64,000 nt of DNA from Clostridiales bacterium (GCA_015056365.1 SVGM01000006.1:50369-114368); one strand, 5' to 3'. Shown: positions 1 through 7,767, counted from the first letter of the stretch. The notes: generated by a model not told the origin, from the letters alone. A program made the numbers and translations.

Positions 1-287
1 AAGCCCCAGCGCAGCAGCGCAAGAGCCCGATCTCGCCAACATATCAACCAGACCATAACCACACACATCCCCTTGCGCCCATGAAATGGGTGCAAACCGG
101 GGGTCAAGGGGCACTGCCCCTTGTGGGGTGCAGGGGCAAAGCCCCAGCGCAGCAGCGCAAGAGCCCGATCTCGCCAACATATCAACCAGACCATAACCAC
201 ACACATCCCCTTGCGCCCATCAAATGGGTGCAAACCGGGGGTCAAGGGGCACTGCCCCTTGTGGGGTGCAGGGGCAAAGCCCCTGCA
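1..287. repeat. Tandem 138-bp repeat ahead of the rRNA methyltransferase
   Basis: Two copies repeat with a 138-bp period (for example GCCCCAGCGCAGCAGCGCAA at 141 matches position 3) and the second runs to within 17 bases of the next start codon. Each copy contains a double-hairpin module: AAGGGGCACTGCCCCTT, then a linker GTGGGGTGCAGGGG, then GGGGCAAAGCCCC. The copies differ at one visible base (ATGAAATGGG versus ATCAAATGGG). I see no credible gene here; short open frames simply read through the repeat. Confidence 0.85.
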
Positions 288-303
288 TAAGGAGCGATCA
301 TCA

Positions 304-1671
304 ATGCTAACGAAGAATCAACTGCTGACAACTGAATGCCTGCGCCTTGGCAGCGAGCTGGAAGGCGTATGCGACGTGGAGGGCATGCCGCTGTTTGTGC
401 CGGGAGCACTGCCGGGAGAGCGCGTGGAGGCGCTGGTGGTGAAAGCGCAGCAGCGCTACGGCTTCGGTAAGCTGATGAAGGTGCTGGAGCCTTCGTCGGT
501 GCGTGTAGAACCGGCGTGTCCGGTGTATCATCTGTGCGGCGGCTGCAGCGGTCAGCACATGACGTACGAAGCTACGCTGCGCGCCAAGCGTACGCAGGTG
601 CTGGACTGCCTCAACCGCATCGGCGGGCTGGGGCTGAGCGAGGATCAGGTGCCGCCTGTGCTGGGCGCAGAGGATCCGTGGCGTTTCCGCAACAAGACCG
701 CGCTGCCGGTGCAGGGCACGGCAAAGGAACCGCAGATCGGCTTCTATCGTCGCCGCAGCCATGCTATCGTGCCGGTGGAGGACTGCCCCATCACCATGGG
801 GCCGCTTGGCGCGGTGCTGAAGGCAGTCAAGGGCTGGATGGCGTCTGCTGGGGTGCAGCCCTACAACGAGGAGACCAGCAAGGGCCTTTTGCGGCATGTG
901 GTGGTGCGCACCAGCCGGACGGGTCAGCTGATGGTCATGCTGGTGGCCACCCGGGCGGTGCTGCCCGGGATGGAAGCGCTGATTGAGGCGCTGAAAGCCG
1001 CCGAGGGCTTCTGCTCGCTGGTGGTGAACGTGAACAAGGCACGCAACAACGTCATTTTAGGCCGGGAGTGCCAGGTGCTGTGGGGCGACGGCGTGATTTA
1101 CGAAACCTTGCTGGGGCTCAGGTTCGAGATCTCGCCCCTGTCGTTTTTCCAGGTGAATCCGCCGCAGACCGAGCGGCTGTATCAGACTGCCATCGATTTT
1201 GCCGGGCTCACCGGCAATGAGCTGGTGGTGGACGCCTATGCCGGCGCAGGTACCATCGCCCTGTGCATGGCCAAGAGCGCCAGCCGGGTGATTGGCATCG
1301 AGATCGTGGAACCGGCGGTGGAAAGCGCCCGGCGCAATGCAGAGCGCAACGGCATTACCAATGCGGAATTCTACGCCGCCGCCGTGGAGGATCTTTTGCC
1401 CAGGCTGGTGGCAGATGGTCTCCGCCCCGACGTGATCATGCTGGATCCCCCCCGCAAGGGCGTGGAGCCGCAGGTGATTGAGGCCGTGCTGAAGGCCGCA
1501 CCCCGCAAGGTGGTGTATGTGAGCTGCCATGTGCCCACCCAGGCACGGGATCTGCAGCTGCTGGCCCAAGGCGGGTATGTGTTTGAAGCCTGTCAGCCGG
1601 TGGATATGTTCTGCTACGCGGGCGGGGTGGAGAATGTGGTAAGCATGGTGCGCGGCGATGTGCACCGGTAA
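304..1671 (+). CDS. rlmD: 23S rRNA (uracil-C5)-methyltransferase, RlmD/RlmCD (TrmA) family
   Basis: A 455-residue SAM-dependent RNA methyltransferase expected to make 5-methyluridine in 23S rRNA in the cytoplasm. The N-terminal 60 residues look like a TRAM RNA-binding domain. Four cysteines at about 72, 78, 81 and 161 (CPVYHLCGGC, then EDCP) match the iron-sulfur site of this family. The C-terminal half has the Rossmann SAM motif DAYAGAGTIAL, the LDPPRKG motif and the catalytic Cys at about 408 in YVSCHVPTQARDL; the family usually has SCNP there, so the His after Cys is a small departure. The start is placed at ATG 304 because AAGGAG lies 7-8 bases upstream; an in-frame upstream extension would translate the tandem repeat. 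Whether it modifies U1939, U747 or both cannot be told. Confidence 0.9.
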   Translation: MLTKNQLLTTECLRLGSELEGVCDVEGMPLFVPGALPGERVEALVVKAQQRYGFGKLMKVLEPSSVRVEPACPVYHLCGGCSGQHMTYEATLRAKRTQVLDCLNRIGGLGLSEDQVPPVLGAEDPWRFRNKTALPVQGTAKEPQIGFYRRRSHAIVPVEDCPITMGPLGAVLKAVKGWMASAGVQPYNEETSKGLLRHVVVRTSRTGQLMVMLVATRAVLPGMEALIEALKAAEGFCSLVVNVNKARNNVILGRECQVLWGDGVIYETLLGLRFEISPLSFFQVNPPQTERLYQTAIDFAGLTGNELVVDAYAGAGTIALCMAKSASRVIGIEIVEPAVESARRNAERNGITNAEFYAAAVEDLLPRLVADGLRPDVIMLDPPRKGVEPQVIEAVLKAAPRKVVYVSCHVPTQARDLQLLAQGGYVFEACQPVDMFCYAGGVENVVSMVRGDVHR

Positions 1672-1688
1672 GGAAAAGAGGAGTCAAA

Positions 1689-2111
1689 ATGCTGAGCGCT
1701 GAGGCCGCGAAGATCATGAAGGAACGGTTCGGAAAGGACAGCCTGATCGCGTTGGCCACCACGGAGGGCGGAATGCCCAGCGTCCGCATGGTGAACGCCT
1801 ATTATGAGGACGGCATGTTTTACGTCATCACCTACGGCTGCTCCGGCAAGATGAAGCAGATCGAAAAAAACCCTGCGGTGGCCATCGCTGGCGATTGGTT
1901 CACCGCTCATGGCAGGGGAATCAACCTGGGCTATTTCGGCAAAAGCGAGAATCAGGAGATCGCAGGAAAGCTGCGGGCGGCGTTCCATTGCTGGATCGAT
2001 AACGGGCATAACGACTTTGCCGATGAGAATACCTGCATCTTGTGCATCCGGCTCACGGACGGCGTTCTTTTCTCCCACGGTACCCGGTATGACATCGACT
2101 TCACTGCGTGA
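1689..2111 (+). CDS. Pyridoxamine 5'-phosphate oxidase-family (split-barrel flavin) protein
   Basis: A 140-residue protein with the small split-barrel fold of the PNPOx-like/general-stress-protein-26 group: an N-terminal helix, then LIALATTEGGMPSVRMVNAYY with the beta-strand order typical of FMN or F420-binding members, and KMKQIEKNPAVAIAG. Such proteins are soluble, dimeric flavin-binding proteins; the substrate is unknown. It starts 17 bases after the methyltransferase stop with AGAGGAG as ribosome site, so the two are likely cotranscribed. A terminator follows. It is too short and too divergent to be the vitamin B6 enzyme PdxH. Confidence 0.75.
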   Translation: MLSAEAAKIMKERFGKDSLIALATTEGGMPSVRMVNAYYEDGMFYVITYGCSGKMKQIEKNPAVAIAGDWFTAHGRGINLGYFGKSENQEIAGKLRAAFHCWIDNGHNDFADENTCILCIRLTDGVLFSHGTRYDIDFTA

Positions 2112-2145
2112 AGGCAGGACCAAAGCGAACCGATTGACCATGTGA

Positions 2146-2174
2146 AAGACAGGCGAAAGCCTGTCTTCTTTTGA
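2146..2174 (+). terminator. Rho-independent terminator after the PNPOx-like gene
   Basis: Stem AAGACAGGC / GCCTGTCTT with a GAAA tetraloop, followed by a T-rich run (TTCTTTTGATTTT). Confidence 0.85.
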
Positions 2175-2242
2175 TTTTGCCACCGCGCAGAATGTTACAA
2201 GAAATCGGAAAACGGACGAAGGAACTGCATCAAAGAGAAAAT

Positions 2243-2293
2243 TGATAAAATTTTATCAGGGTTATATACAAAAAAAGTACAATGTGCTATAAT
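2243..2293 (+). promoter_or_regulatory. Promoter with a 16-bp perfect palindrome
   Basis: TATAAT at 2288-2293 is preceded by TGC (extended -10, TGnTATAAT). The -35 is poor (TATACA around 2265). A perfect palindrome TGATAAAATTTTATCA at 2243-2258 lies just upstream of the -35 position, where an activator or repressor would bind. It drives the secreted protein at 2380. Confidence 0.6.
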
Positions 2294-2379
2294 AAGCCGC
2301 ACGCCGCTCCAAGGGCGAAAAATGTGCGCTACAGCGACGCTAAGCCGCTGCAAGAAACCATTATCGGAGGAGACCTATT

Positions 2380-3354
2380 ATGCGTAAAATCGTTGCTCTC
2401 ATTCTGTGCCTGATGCTGGCCGTGAGCTGCATCCCCGCCATGGCCGAGGAAGCCGTTGCTGTCAAGACCGGCCTGAGCATCTCCACCAGCATGGCTGCTG
2501 CCAAGAACGGCGGCGTGCAGGTGACCCTGAACCTGACTGCTGTTACCGTGGATGACAATGGCGTGATCGACGCTTGCGTTATCGACTCCATCCAGGCCAC
2601 CGTGGGCGTGGACGCTGCCGGCCAGCTGACCACCGACCCCGCCACCCTGTTCCAGTCCAAGAACGAGCTGGGCGACGGCTACGGCATGCGCGGCGTGTCC
2701 TCTATCGGCGCTGAGTGGAACGAGCAGGCTGCTGCTTTCGCCGCTTACTGCGTTGGCAAGACCATCGATGAAGTGAAGGCCATGCCCGTGACCGAGTCCG
2801 GCGCTCCCGCCGACGCTGATCTGGCTGCTGGCTGCACCATGGGCGCTTATAACTTCCTGCCCGGTGTGGAAGACGCCGTGAACAAGGCCCAGCACATGGG
2901 CGCCAAGAAGGGCGACACCCTGAAGCTGGCCCACGTGACCTCCGCTTCCGGCAGCGCCAGCGCTAGCGCCGAAGCCAATGGCAAGACCCAGGTGTACGCC
3001 ACCATCGGCGCCGCCACCTTCAACGGTGAAGTGATCACCTCCTGCACCATCGACGCTGTGCAGGCCAACGCTGCTTTTGATGCCACCGGCGCTGTCACCA
3101 GCGACCTGACCGCTCCCGTTGCCTCCAAGAACGAGCTGGGCGATGCCTACGGCATGCGCAAGGCCAGCGCGATCGGCGCTGAGTGGAACGAGCAGGCTGC
3201 CGGCTTCTGCACCTACGTGACCGGTAAGACCCTGGCCGAAGTGTCCGGTATCGCCGTGAACGAAGGCGGCTATCCCACCGATGCTGACCTGACCGCCACC
3301 ACCACCATGGGCATTGGCGATTTCCTCAGCCTGATGGAAAAGCTGGGCAAGTAA
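2380..3354 (+). CDS. Secreted protein with two FMN-binding-like tandem domains, function unknown
   Basis: A 324-residue exported protein. Residues 1-22 form a signal peptide (MRKIVALILCLMLAVSC...AMA). Two homologous halves follow, about residues 28-175 and 195-322; each ends in the block SKNELGD-YGMR, then S-IGAEWNEQA, then a Gly-Lys-Thr turn, then a T-MG-(Y/D)FL block. The halves are joined by a Ser/Ala-rich linker (SASGSASASA). Blocks of this kind occur in clostridial extracellular proteins annotated near FMN-binding or electron-transfer genes, but I see no clear SGATxS flavinylation site. The next gene is an ApbE flavin transferase, which hints at a flavin link. Strong GGAGG ribosome site; own promoter and terminator. 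Confidence 0.7.
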   Translation: MRKIVALILCLMLAVSCIPAMAEEAVAVKTGLSISTSMAAAKNGGVQVTLNLTAVTVDDNGVIDACVIDSIQATVGVDAAGQLTTDPATLFQSKNELGDGYGMRGVSSIGAEWNEQAAAFAAYCVGKTIDEVKAMPVTESGAPADADLAAGCTMGAYNFLPGVEDAVNKAQHMGAKKGDTLKLAHVTSASGSASASAEANGKTQVYATIGAATFNGEVITSCTIDAVQANAAFDATGAVTSDLTAPVASKNELGDAYGMRKASAIGAEWNEQAAGFCTYVTGKTLAEVSGIAVNEGGYPTDADLTATTTMGIGDFLSLMEKLGK

Positions 3355-3372
3355 TCCACTGATCGAACCGCA

Positions 3373-3410
3373 GCTGCCTCTCCACACCGGGGAGGCAGCG
3401 TTTCATTTTG
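3373..3410 (+). terminator. Terminator after the duplicated-domain secreted protein
   Basis: Stem GCTGCCTCTCC pairs with GGGGAGGCAGC around an ACACC loop, followed by GTTTCATTTT. Confidence 0.85.
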
Positions 3411-3429
3411 CGGTATTTTTCGCAGATGG

Positions 3430-3458
3430 ATGACAGCGCGCCCAGGATGCGTTATGAT
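3430..3458 (+). promoter_or_regulatory. Sigma-A promoter for apbE
   Basis: ATGACA, 17-base spacer, TATGAT: five of six matches in each box. The predicted start near 3465 would put all three downstream repeat units into the apbE 5' leader. Confidence 0.65.
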
Positions 3459-3469
3459 GGGTGCAGGCG

Positions 3470-3790
3470 CCCTCTGCGACCGTAGGGCGCAGAAAAAGAG
3501 GTCAAGGAGCAGCGCTCCTTGCGGGGTGCAGGGGTGGAACCCCCGCGTAGCAGCCCCCATTCAGTCTCCCCATATTTTCTACCCTCTGCGACCGCAGGGC
3601 GCAGAAAAAGAGGTCAAGGAGCAAGGCTCCTTGCGGGGTGCAGGGGTGGAACCCCTGCGTACAAGCCCCCATTTAGTCTCCCCATATTTTCTACCCTCTG
3701 CGACCGCAGGGCGCAGAAAAGAGGTCAAGGAGCAAGGCTCCTTGCGGGGTGCAGGGGTGGAACCCCCGCGTACAAGCCCCCGCGTACAAA
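3470..3790 (+). repeat. Three tandem 112-bp double-hairpin repeats in the apbE leader
   Basis: The block starting CCTCTGCGACCG begins at 3471, 3583 and 3695, an exact 112-bp period. Each unit has hairpin 1 (AAGGAGCAAGGCTCCTT), the linker GCGGGGTGCAGGGG and hairpin 2 (AGGGGTGGAACCCCT or CCCCC), then a pyrimidine-rich tail (TCTCCCCATATTTTCTA) in the first two units. No gene lies in this 466-base gap apart from the leader. Confidence 0.85.
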
Positions 3791-3820
3791 CCTCTGCATA
3801 CCCCCCCAGAAAGGACAGCC

Positions 3821-4846
3821 ATGACCAGATTGAAACGATTTGTAATCCTGATGCTGTGCGCGGCAATGCTGCTGCCCGGCTGCGCCCGGGGAGAAATGAA
3901 GCGTTACAGCGCTTCGTTCCTGGGTGTGTTTGACACGGTGACGGCCGTGGTGGGCGTCAGCGAGGACATGGAGGTCTTCCGTGCCACGGCGCAGCGGATC
4001 TCCGACGAGCTGACCGTCTATCACCGGCTGTACGACATTTACCACACCTACGATGGCATGAACAACCTGTGCACCGTCAATCAGATGGCCGGCGTGGAGC
4101 CGGTGCAGGTGGACAGGCGCATCATTGATCTGCTGCTGTTCTGCCGGGAGATGTCGCAGGCCACCGGCGGCCTTGTGGATGTGACCTGGGGCAGCGTGCT
4201 GTGCCTGTGGCATGACGCGCGCACGTACAGCATCAATGACCCGGAGAATGCATACCTGCCCGATCTGGCCGCGCTTGAGGAAGCGGCGCAGCATACCGGC
4301 TTTGACAAGATCATCATCGACGAGGAAGCGTCCACCGTCTACATCACCGACCCCATGACCCGTCTGGACGTGGGCGCGGTGGCCAAGGGCTACGCGGTGG
4401 AGCAGGTGGCACGGACGCTGCCGGAGGGCATGATGCTGTCCGTGGGCGGCAATGTGCGGGTTACCGGGCATAATCTGCTTACCGGTGAAGCCTGGACCGC
4501 AGGCGTGCAGGACCCGGAGGGCACGGATTCGGATTATCTCCATGTGGTGAAGCTGGACGGAGTCAGCATTGTGACCAGCGGCGACTACCGGCGCTACTTT
4601 ACCGTGGACGGCACCCGCTACGGGCACATCATCGATCCGGACACGCTCTACCCGGGTACTCTCTGGCGTGCGGTGTGCATCCTTGTGCCGGATTCAGGCG
4701 TAGCGGACGCCCTGTCCACGGCGCTGTATCTGCTGCCCCGGCAGGAAGGTCAGCAGCTGCTGGAAAGATTCGGCGCAGAAGCCATGTGGATGGCGCCGGA
4801 CGGAGAAGCCTTCTATAGCCCGGGCTTTGAGAAATATATCAAATAA
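3821..4846 (+). CDS. apbE: FAD:protein FMN transferase (ApbE), lipoprotein
   Basis: A 341-residue lipoprotein that should attach FMN from FAD covalently to Ser/Thr of exported flavoproteins. The N-terminus is a lipoprotein signal with lipobox LLPGC (Cys about 21). The family blocks are present: FDTVTAVVG near residue 40, FCREMSQATGGLVDVTWG in the middle, the DVGAVAKGYAVEQVA motif, LSVGGNVRV, and the C-terminal GHIIDPDT, close to the usual HIIDPRTG. Length is normal for the family. Start ATG 3821 is preceded by AGAAAGGA. It follows the secreted duplicated-domain protein, with its own promoter; no RnfG, NqrC or fumarate-reductase-type client is in this window. Confidence 0.92.
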   Translation: MTRLKRFVILMLCAAMLLPGCARGEMKRYSASFLGVFDTVTAVVGVSEDMEVFRATAQRISDELTVYHRLYDIYHTYDGMNNLCTVNQMAGVEPVQVDRRIIDLLLFCREMSQATGGLVDVTWGSVLCLWHDARTYSINDPENAYLPDLAALEEAAQHTGFDKIIIDEEASTVYITDPMTRLDVGAVAKGYAVEQVARTLPEGMMLSVGGNVRVTGHNLLTGEAWTAGVQDPEGTDSDYLHVVKLDGVSIVTSGDYRRYFTVDGTRYGHIIDPDTLYPGTLWRAVCILVPDSGVADALSTALYLLPRQEGQQLLERFGAEAMWMAPDGEAFYSPGFEKYIK

Positions 4847-4869
4847 AGACTGCGGCAAGACCTGATCAG

Positions 4870-4910
4870 AAAACCGCCCCGGGGGGAATGTTCCCCTGCG
4901 GCGGTTTTTG
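4870..4910 (+). terminator. Terminator after apbE
   Basis: Stem AAAACCGCC / GGCGGTTTT, with an inner GGGGGGAA-TTCCCC stem, ending in TTTTTG. Confidence 0.85.
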
Positions 4911-4911
4911 C

Positions 4912-4940
4912 TTTACCTGCATGGGCAGCTGTGATATGCT
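4912..4940 (+). promoter_or_regulatory. Probable promoter for the two small membrane proteins
   Basis: TTTACC, 17-base spacer, TATGCT, 35 bases before the start codon at 4976. Confidence 0.5.
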
Positions 4941-4975
4941 GGATAGGTCAGAGGATCATCAGGAGGTGCGAACGC

Positions 4976-5314
4976 ATGCCGGAGAGCCCTATCGCCTTTC
5001 TCATCTGGGCCGCTGTTGGCGCGGGTATCGTTGCCGCAGGGATCGCTGCGCTGTTCGCCCGAAAGCCCGTTGGTTTCTGGGCAAACGTGGAAACGCCACC
5101 GGTTAGCAATGTGAAAAAATACAACCTCGCCGTGGGCTGGCTGTTCATCGCCTTCGGGGCGGTGTTCGTTTTGCTGGGGCTGCCGCTGCTCTCGACTGAG
5201 GGGCAGGTGTGGATCCTGCTGAGCTCATTGGGCGTGATGGGTGAAGTCATCGCCGCCATGATCGTCTATACACTGGTAATCGAAAAGAAATACACGAAGA
5301 AACAGGGGGAATGA
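4976..5314 (+). CDS. Small membrane protein, three predicted TM segments, unknown function
   Basis: A 112-residue membrane protein. Hydrophobic segments lie near residues 5-23 (AFLIWAAVGAGIVAAGIAALF), 49-68 (LAVGWLFIAFGAVFVLLGLPLL) and 77-98 (ILLSSLGVMGEVIAAMIVYTLV), ending in a Lys-rich tail. It resembles the small DUF3784-type membrane proteins of Firmicutes in layout, but I cannot assign the family firmly. ATG 4976 is chosen because AGGAGGT sits 9 bases upstream; an upstream in-frame ATG at 4931 has no ribosome site and overlaps the -10 box. The next gene starts 4 bases after the stop, so they are translationally coupled. Confidence 0.65.
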   Translation: MPESPIAFLIWAAVGAGIVAAGIAALFARKPVGFWANVETPPVSNVKKYNLAVGWLFIAFGAVFVLLGLPLLSTEGQVWILLSSLGVMGEVIAAMIVYTLVIEKKYTKKQGE

Positions 5315-5317
5315 CCT

Positions 5318-5656
5318 GTGACGAAGATGGTGGGCGCAGCGATTCCGATGCTGCTTGCCCTGGGCTGTCTGACGGTCAGCATACGCCACTTTCTGCATCG
5401 GGGCGCGCCCTGGAATAACGCCTGGATCTACGCCTCCGAAACGGAGCGGCAGCAGATGGACGCCGCCCCTTATTACCGCCAGAGCGGCGTGGTGTTTTCA
5501 CTGCTTTGCGCACTGTTTGCCGCCCTTGCGCTGGAAGTGCTGCTCAGTACAGGCTGGCTGCGTGCCGCTGTGGCTGTGCTGACGGCGGCGGCGCTGGTGT
5601 ATGCCATTGTTTCCACCGTAAAGATCGAACGAAACAACAGCCAACCCGGCAAATAG
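5318..5656 (+). CDS. Small membrane protein, two to three TM segments, unknown function
   Basis: A 112-residue membrane protein starting at GTG 5318, with AGGGGGA upstream, 3 bases after the preceding stop. Hydrophobic segments lie near residues 5-20, 54-75 and 79-100. Residues 28-50 form a polar stretch (APWNNAWIYASETERQQM). The pair with the preceding gene looks like an operon of two interacting small membrane proteins, perhaps of the DUF3784/SdpI-like group. That comparison is only by size and topology. Confidence 0.6.
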   Translation: MTKMVGAAIPMLLALGCLTVSIRHFLHRGAPWNNAWIYASETERQQMDAAPYYRQSGVVFSLLCALFAALALEVLLSTGWLRAAVAVLTAAALVYAIVSTVKIERNNSQPGK

Positions 5657-5670
5657 CCGGATCATCCCAA

Positions 5671-5709
5671 AGAAAGGAACCGCGCAGCCGTACTGCGCCC
5701 GGTAACGCC
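5671..5709 (+). promoter_or_regulatory. Leader repeat, copy 1: distant Shine-Dalgarno plus hairpin
   Basis: GAAAGGAA is followed by GCGCAG-CCGTA-CTGCGC and then CCGGTAACGCC just before ATG 5710. The same leader precedes the gene at 6250. The only purine-rich ribosome site is about 30 bases from the ATG unless the hairpin forms and brings it close. Confidence 0.6.
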
Positions 5710-6192
5710 ATGACCAATGATTCATCCGCCACGCGCTTGACCATTCTCCCTGCCGGCCCGGCTCATGTGGATACGGTGGAAGCCATTACCCGGCAGACCA
5801 TCGCCGCCGTTTATCCCCGATACTACCCCCAAGGTGCGGTGGCGTTCTTTCAGGCGCACCATAGCCGTGAGCGCATCGCCCGTGACGTGGAAGCCGGGCG
5901 GGTGTTTCTGGCGGTGCAGGAGGGAACGCCTGTGGGCACCGTCACCCTGGGCGATGGCGAGATCAGCAGGCTGTTCGTGCTGCCGGAGCATCAGGGCAAG
6001 GGCGCAGGCCGCTTGCTGATGCAGTTTGCTGAGGAGACCCTGTTCATCCGGTTCGAGACCATCGTGCTCCACGCGTCCCTGCCGGCCAAACGCATCTATC
6101 TGAAAAACGGCTACGCGGAAACCGCGTACCATATCATCAAGACGGAGAACGGCGATTTTCTCTGCTTTGATGAAATGCACAAGCGTCGGTAA
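5710..6192 (+). CDS. GNAT-family N-acetyltransferase
   Basis: A 160-residue cytoplasmic acetyltransferase. The acetyl-CoA pyrophosphate-binding motif A is clear: SRLFVLPEHQGKGAGRLLM (about residues 86-104), followed by motif B with LHASLPAKRIYLKNGYAE. N-terminal layout (LTILPAGPAHVDTVEAI) is typical of the family. Acceptor substrate unknown. The start is taken at ATG 5710; an open frame extends upstream but overlaps the preceding membrane gene in another frame. It is preceded by a leader duplicated in front of the next gene, so the two starts share a control element. Confidence 0.85.
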   Translation: MTNDSSATRLTILPAGPAHVDTVEAITRQTIAAVYPRYYPQGAVAFFQAHHSRERIARDVEAGRVFLAVQEGTPVGTVTLGDGEISRLFVLPEHQGKGAGRLLMQFAEETLFIRFETIVLHASLPAKRIYLKNGYAETAYHIIKTENGDFLCFDEMHKRR

Positions 6193-6211
6193 CCATCCAA
6201 ACACCTGCAAC

Positions 6212-6249
6212 GAAAGGAATAGCGCAGCCATCCTGCGCCCGGTAACGCC
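6212..6249 (+). promoter_or_regulatory. Leader repeat, copy 2
   Basis: GAAAGGAATAGCGCAG-CCATC-CTGCGCCCGGTAACGCC directly before ATG 6250, matching the leader at 5671-5709. The loop bases differ (CCGTA versus CCATC) while the 6-bp stem is kept. Confidence 0.6.
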
Positions 6250-6804
6250 ATGCCAGCAGACCTAAGCAGCCTGTACCTCACCAACTACCGCCATCCCGGC
6301 ACCCAGCCTTTTGGCAACATCATGCTTCTGTCCCGGGAGGAAGCCTTCCGCGTGGCTGCGGAGCTGGCGGCAGCACATCCCGATACCACAGCGTTCTATC
6401 GCTTTGCAGACTTCGAAAACTATTACCCCCGCCGCAAGGCCTCCGAGGAAGCCCTGCGCGGCCGATTCATCCAGCTGGGCGGACGCCCGGAACTGCCTCA
6501 TCCCTATTCCTTTGTGCTCATGGAAAACGATTATCTGCGCGGCTGGTTCGGGCACGGGCCCGGTCAGCGTATTCTGCTGAGCAGCCTGCCCGATGATCAG
6601 ATCAGCCTGACCCGGGGCGACAGCGTGTCCTCCTTCGGGCGGGATGGGCAGCATCAGGTGCTTACCAAGCAGACGCTGCTGGATGAGATCGCGGCCTTTG
6701 ACGGAACCCTTGAGCAATACCTGGCCCATGTGGAGAGCACGTGGCATTATATCGAAGCGCAGGTATGGAGCGAAACCGCGCTGAGGAACGCCGTCGCTGT
6801 CTGA
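6250..6804 (+). CDS. Conserved-looking cytoplasmic protein of unknown function
   Basis: A 184-residue soluble protein with no signal peptide or TM segment that I do not recognise. It is rich in aromatic residues (FYRFADFENYYPRR near 57-70; YSFVLMENDYLRGWFGHG near 93-110) and has a GPGQRILLSSLPDDQISLTRGDS stretch. The layout suggests a compact alpha/beta domain. It lies between a GNAT and an SMP-30-like protein on the same strand, with spacing of about 60 bases on each side, and shares the 5' leader of the GNAT, so coordinated translation is plausible. Codon use matches its neighbours. Confidence 0.6.
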   Translation: MPADLSSLYLTNYRHPGTQPFGNIMLLSREEAFRVAAELAAAHPDTTAFYRFADFENYYPRRKASEEALRGRFIQLGGRPELPHPYSFVLMENDYLRGWFGHGPGQRILLSSLPDDQISLTRGDSVSSFGRDGQHQVLTKQTLLDEIAAFDGTLEQYLAHVESTWHYIEAQVWSETALRNAVAV

Positions 6805-6869
6805 CCGGGCGGCGATCATTTTCCTATACCGGATCCGGCGAAAGCCATCACCCACAGGAGGTCATTCCC

Positions 6870-7727
6870 ATGAACATCTACCGCCCCGATATCCTCATCG
6901 ATGAACGCTGCGCCCTGGGGGAAGGCCCCGTATGGGACGCGGCGTCCCGTACCCTGTACTACACCGACATTCTGAACGGTCGGCTGCATTCTTTTCGTTT
7001 GGAGGATCAGCAGCAGAAAACCATCCAGCTGAACCAGAACCTGGGCTGCTTTGCCCTGCGGGAGCAGGGCGGCTTTGTGCTGGGCATGTCTGCCGGGGTG
7101 TATCTGCGATCGGCCGACGGGCAGCGGATGGAAAAGCTGCAAGAGCCGAACTGGTCCGCCATGGTGCGGGCCAATGACGGAAAGTGCGACCCGGACGGCC
7201 GCTTCTTTTGCGGCACCTCTGACGAAGTGGAGGGCGTCTGTCAGGGCGGGCTGTACGTGATCACCCCCGACGGCCGCTGCGCTCGTTTGCTGGACGGGCT
7301 GCGCTGTGCCAACGGCCTGGCGTTTGCCGGGGATACCGTATATTTCATCGATTCCCCCCGCCGTCGGGTGGAGCGCTTCACCTTCGATTCGGACGCCCTG
7401 ACCCTGCAGCACATGCAGGTCGCGTTTTCCATCGACCCTGCCTGCGGTCTGCCTGACGGCATGACCATGGATGAGGAGGGCATGCTGTGGGTCGCCCACT
7501 GGGGTGGCGGCTTCGTAGGCCGTTACGACCCCCAAAACGGCGTTTTGCTGGCGAAGGTGGAGGTCCCAGCCTCCCAGACCACCTCCTGCTGCTTTGGCGG
7601 CAGCGACCGGCAGACCTTGTTCATCACTACGGCCGCCGTGGGCAAGGAAGACGAGCCCCATGCCGGCAAGGTGTTTGCGGTGCATCTGCCGATGCGCGGC
7701 GCGGAGTGCTGGAAGTTCCGGGGGTGA
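6870..7727 (+). CDS. SMP-30/gluconolactonase/LRE-family protein
   Basis: A 285-residue six-bladed beta-propeller of the regucalcin/gluconolactonase family; members are metal-dependent lactonases acting on sugar lactones. Family signatures are the N-terminal LGEGPVWDAASRTLYYTDI with the metal-ligand Glu (about residue 17), RANDGKCDPDGRFFCGT (metal Asn, about 100), RCANGLAF (about 147) and GLPDGMTMDEEGMLWVAHWGGG with the catalytic/metal Asp (about 199). Length is typical. Start ATG 6870 has AGGAGG 8 bases upstream. Being downstream of unrelated genes, its exact sugar lactone is unknown. A repeat array follows immediately. Confidence 0.88.
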   Translation: MNIYRPDILIDERCALGEGPVWDAASRTLYYTDILNGRLHSFRLEDQQQKTIQLNQNLGCFALREQGGFVLGMSAGVYLRSADGQRMEKLQEPNWSAMVRANDGKCDPDGRFFCGTSDEVEGVCQGGLYVITPDGRCARLLDGLRCANGLAFAGDTVYFIDSPRRRVERFTFDSDALTLQHMQVAFSIDPACGLPDGMTMDEEGMLWVAHWGGGFVGRYDPQNGVLLAKVEVPASQTTSCCFGGSDRQTLFITTAAVGKEDEPHAGKVFAVHLPMRGAECWKFRG

Positions 7728-7767
7728 GGAGTGAGGAGGTGGCGCGGTGCGCGTGATTTCGCGCAGC

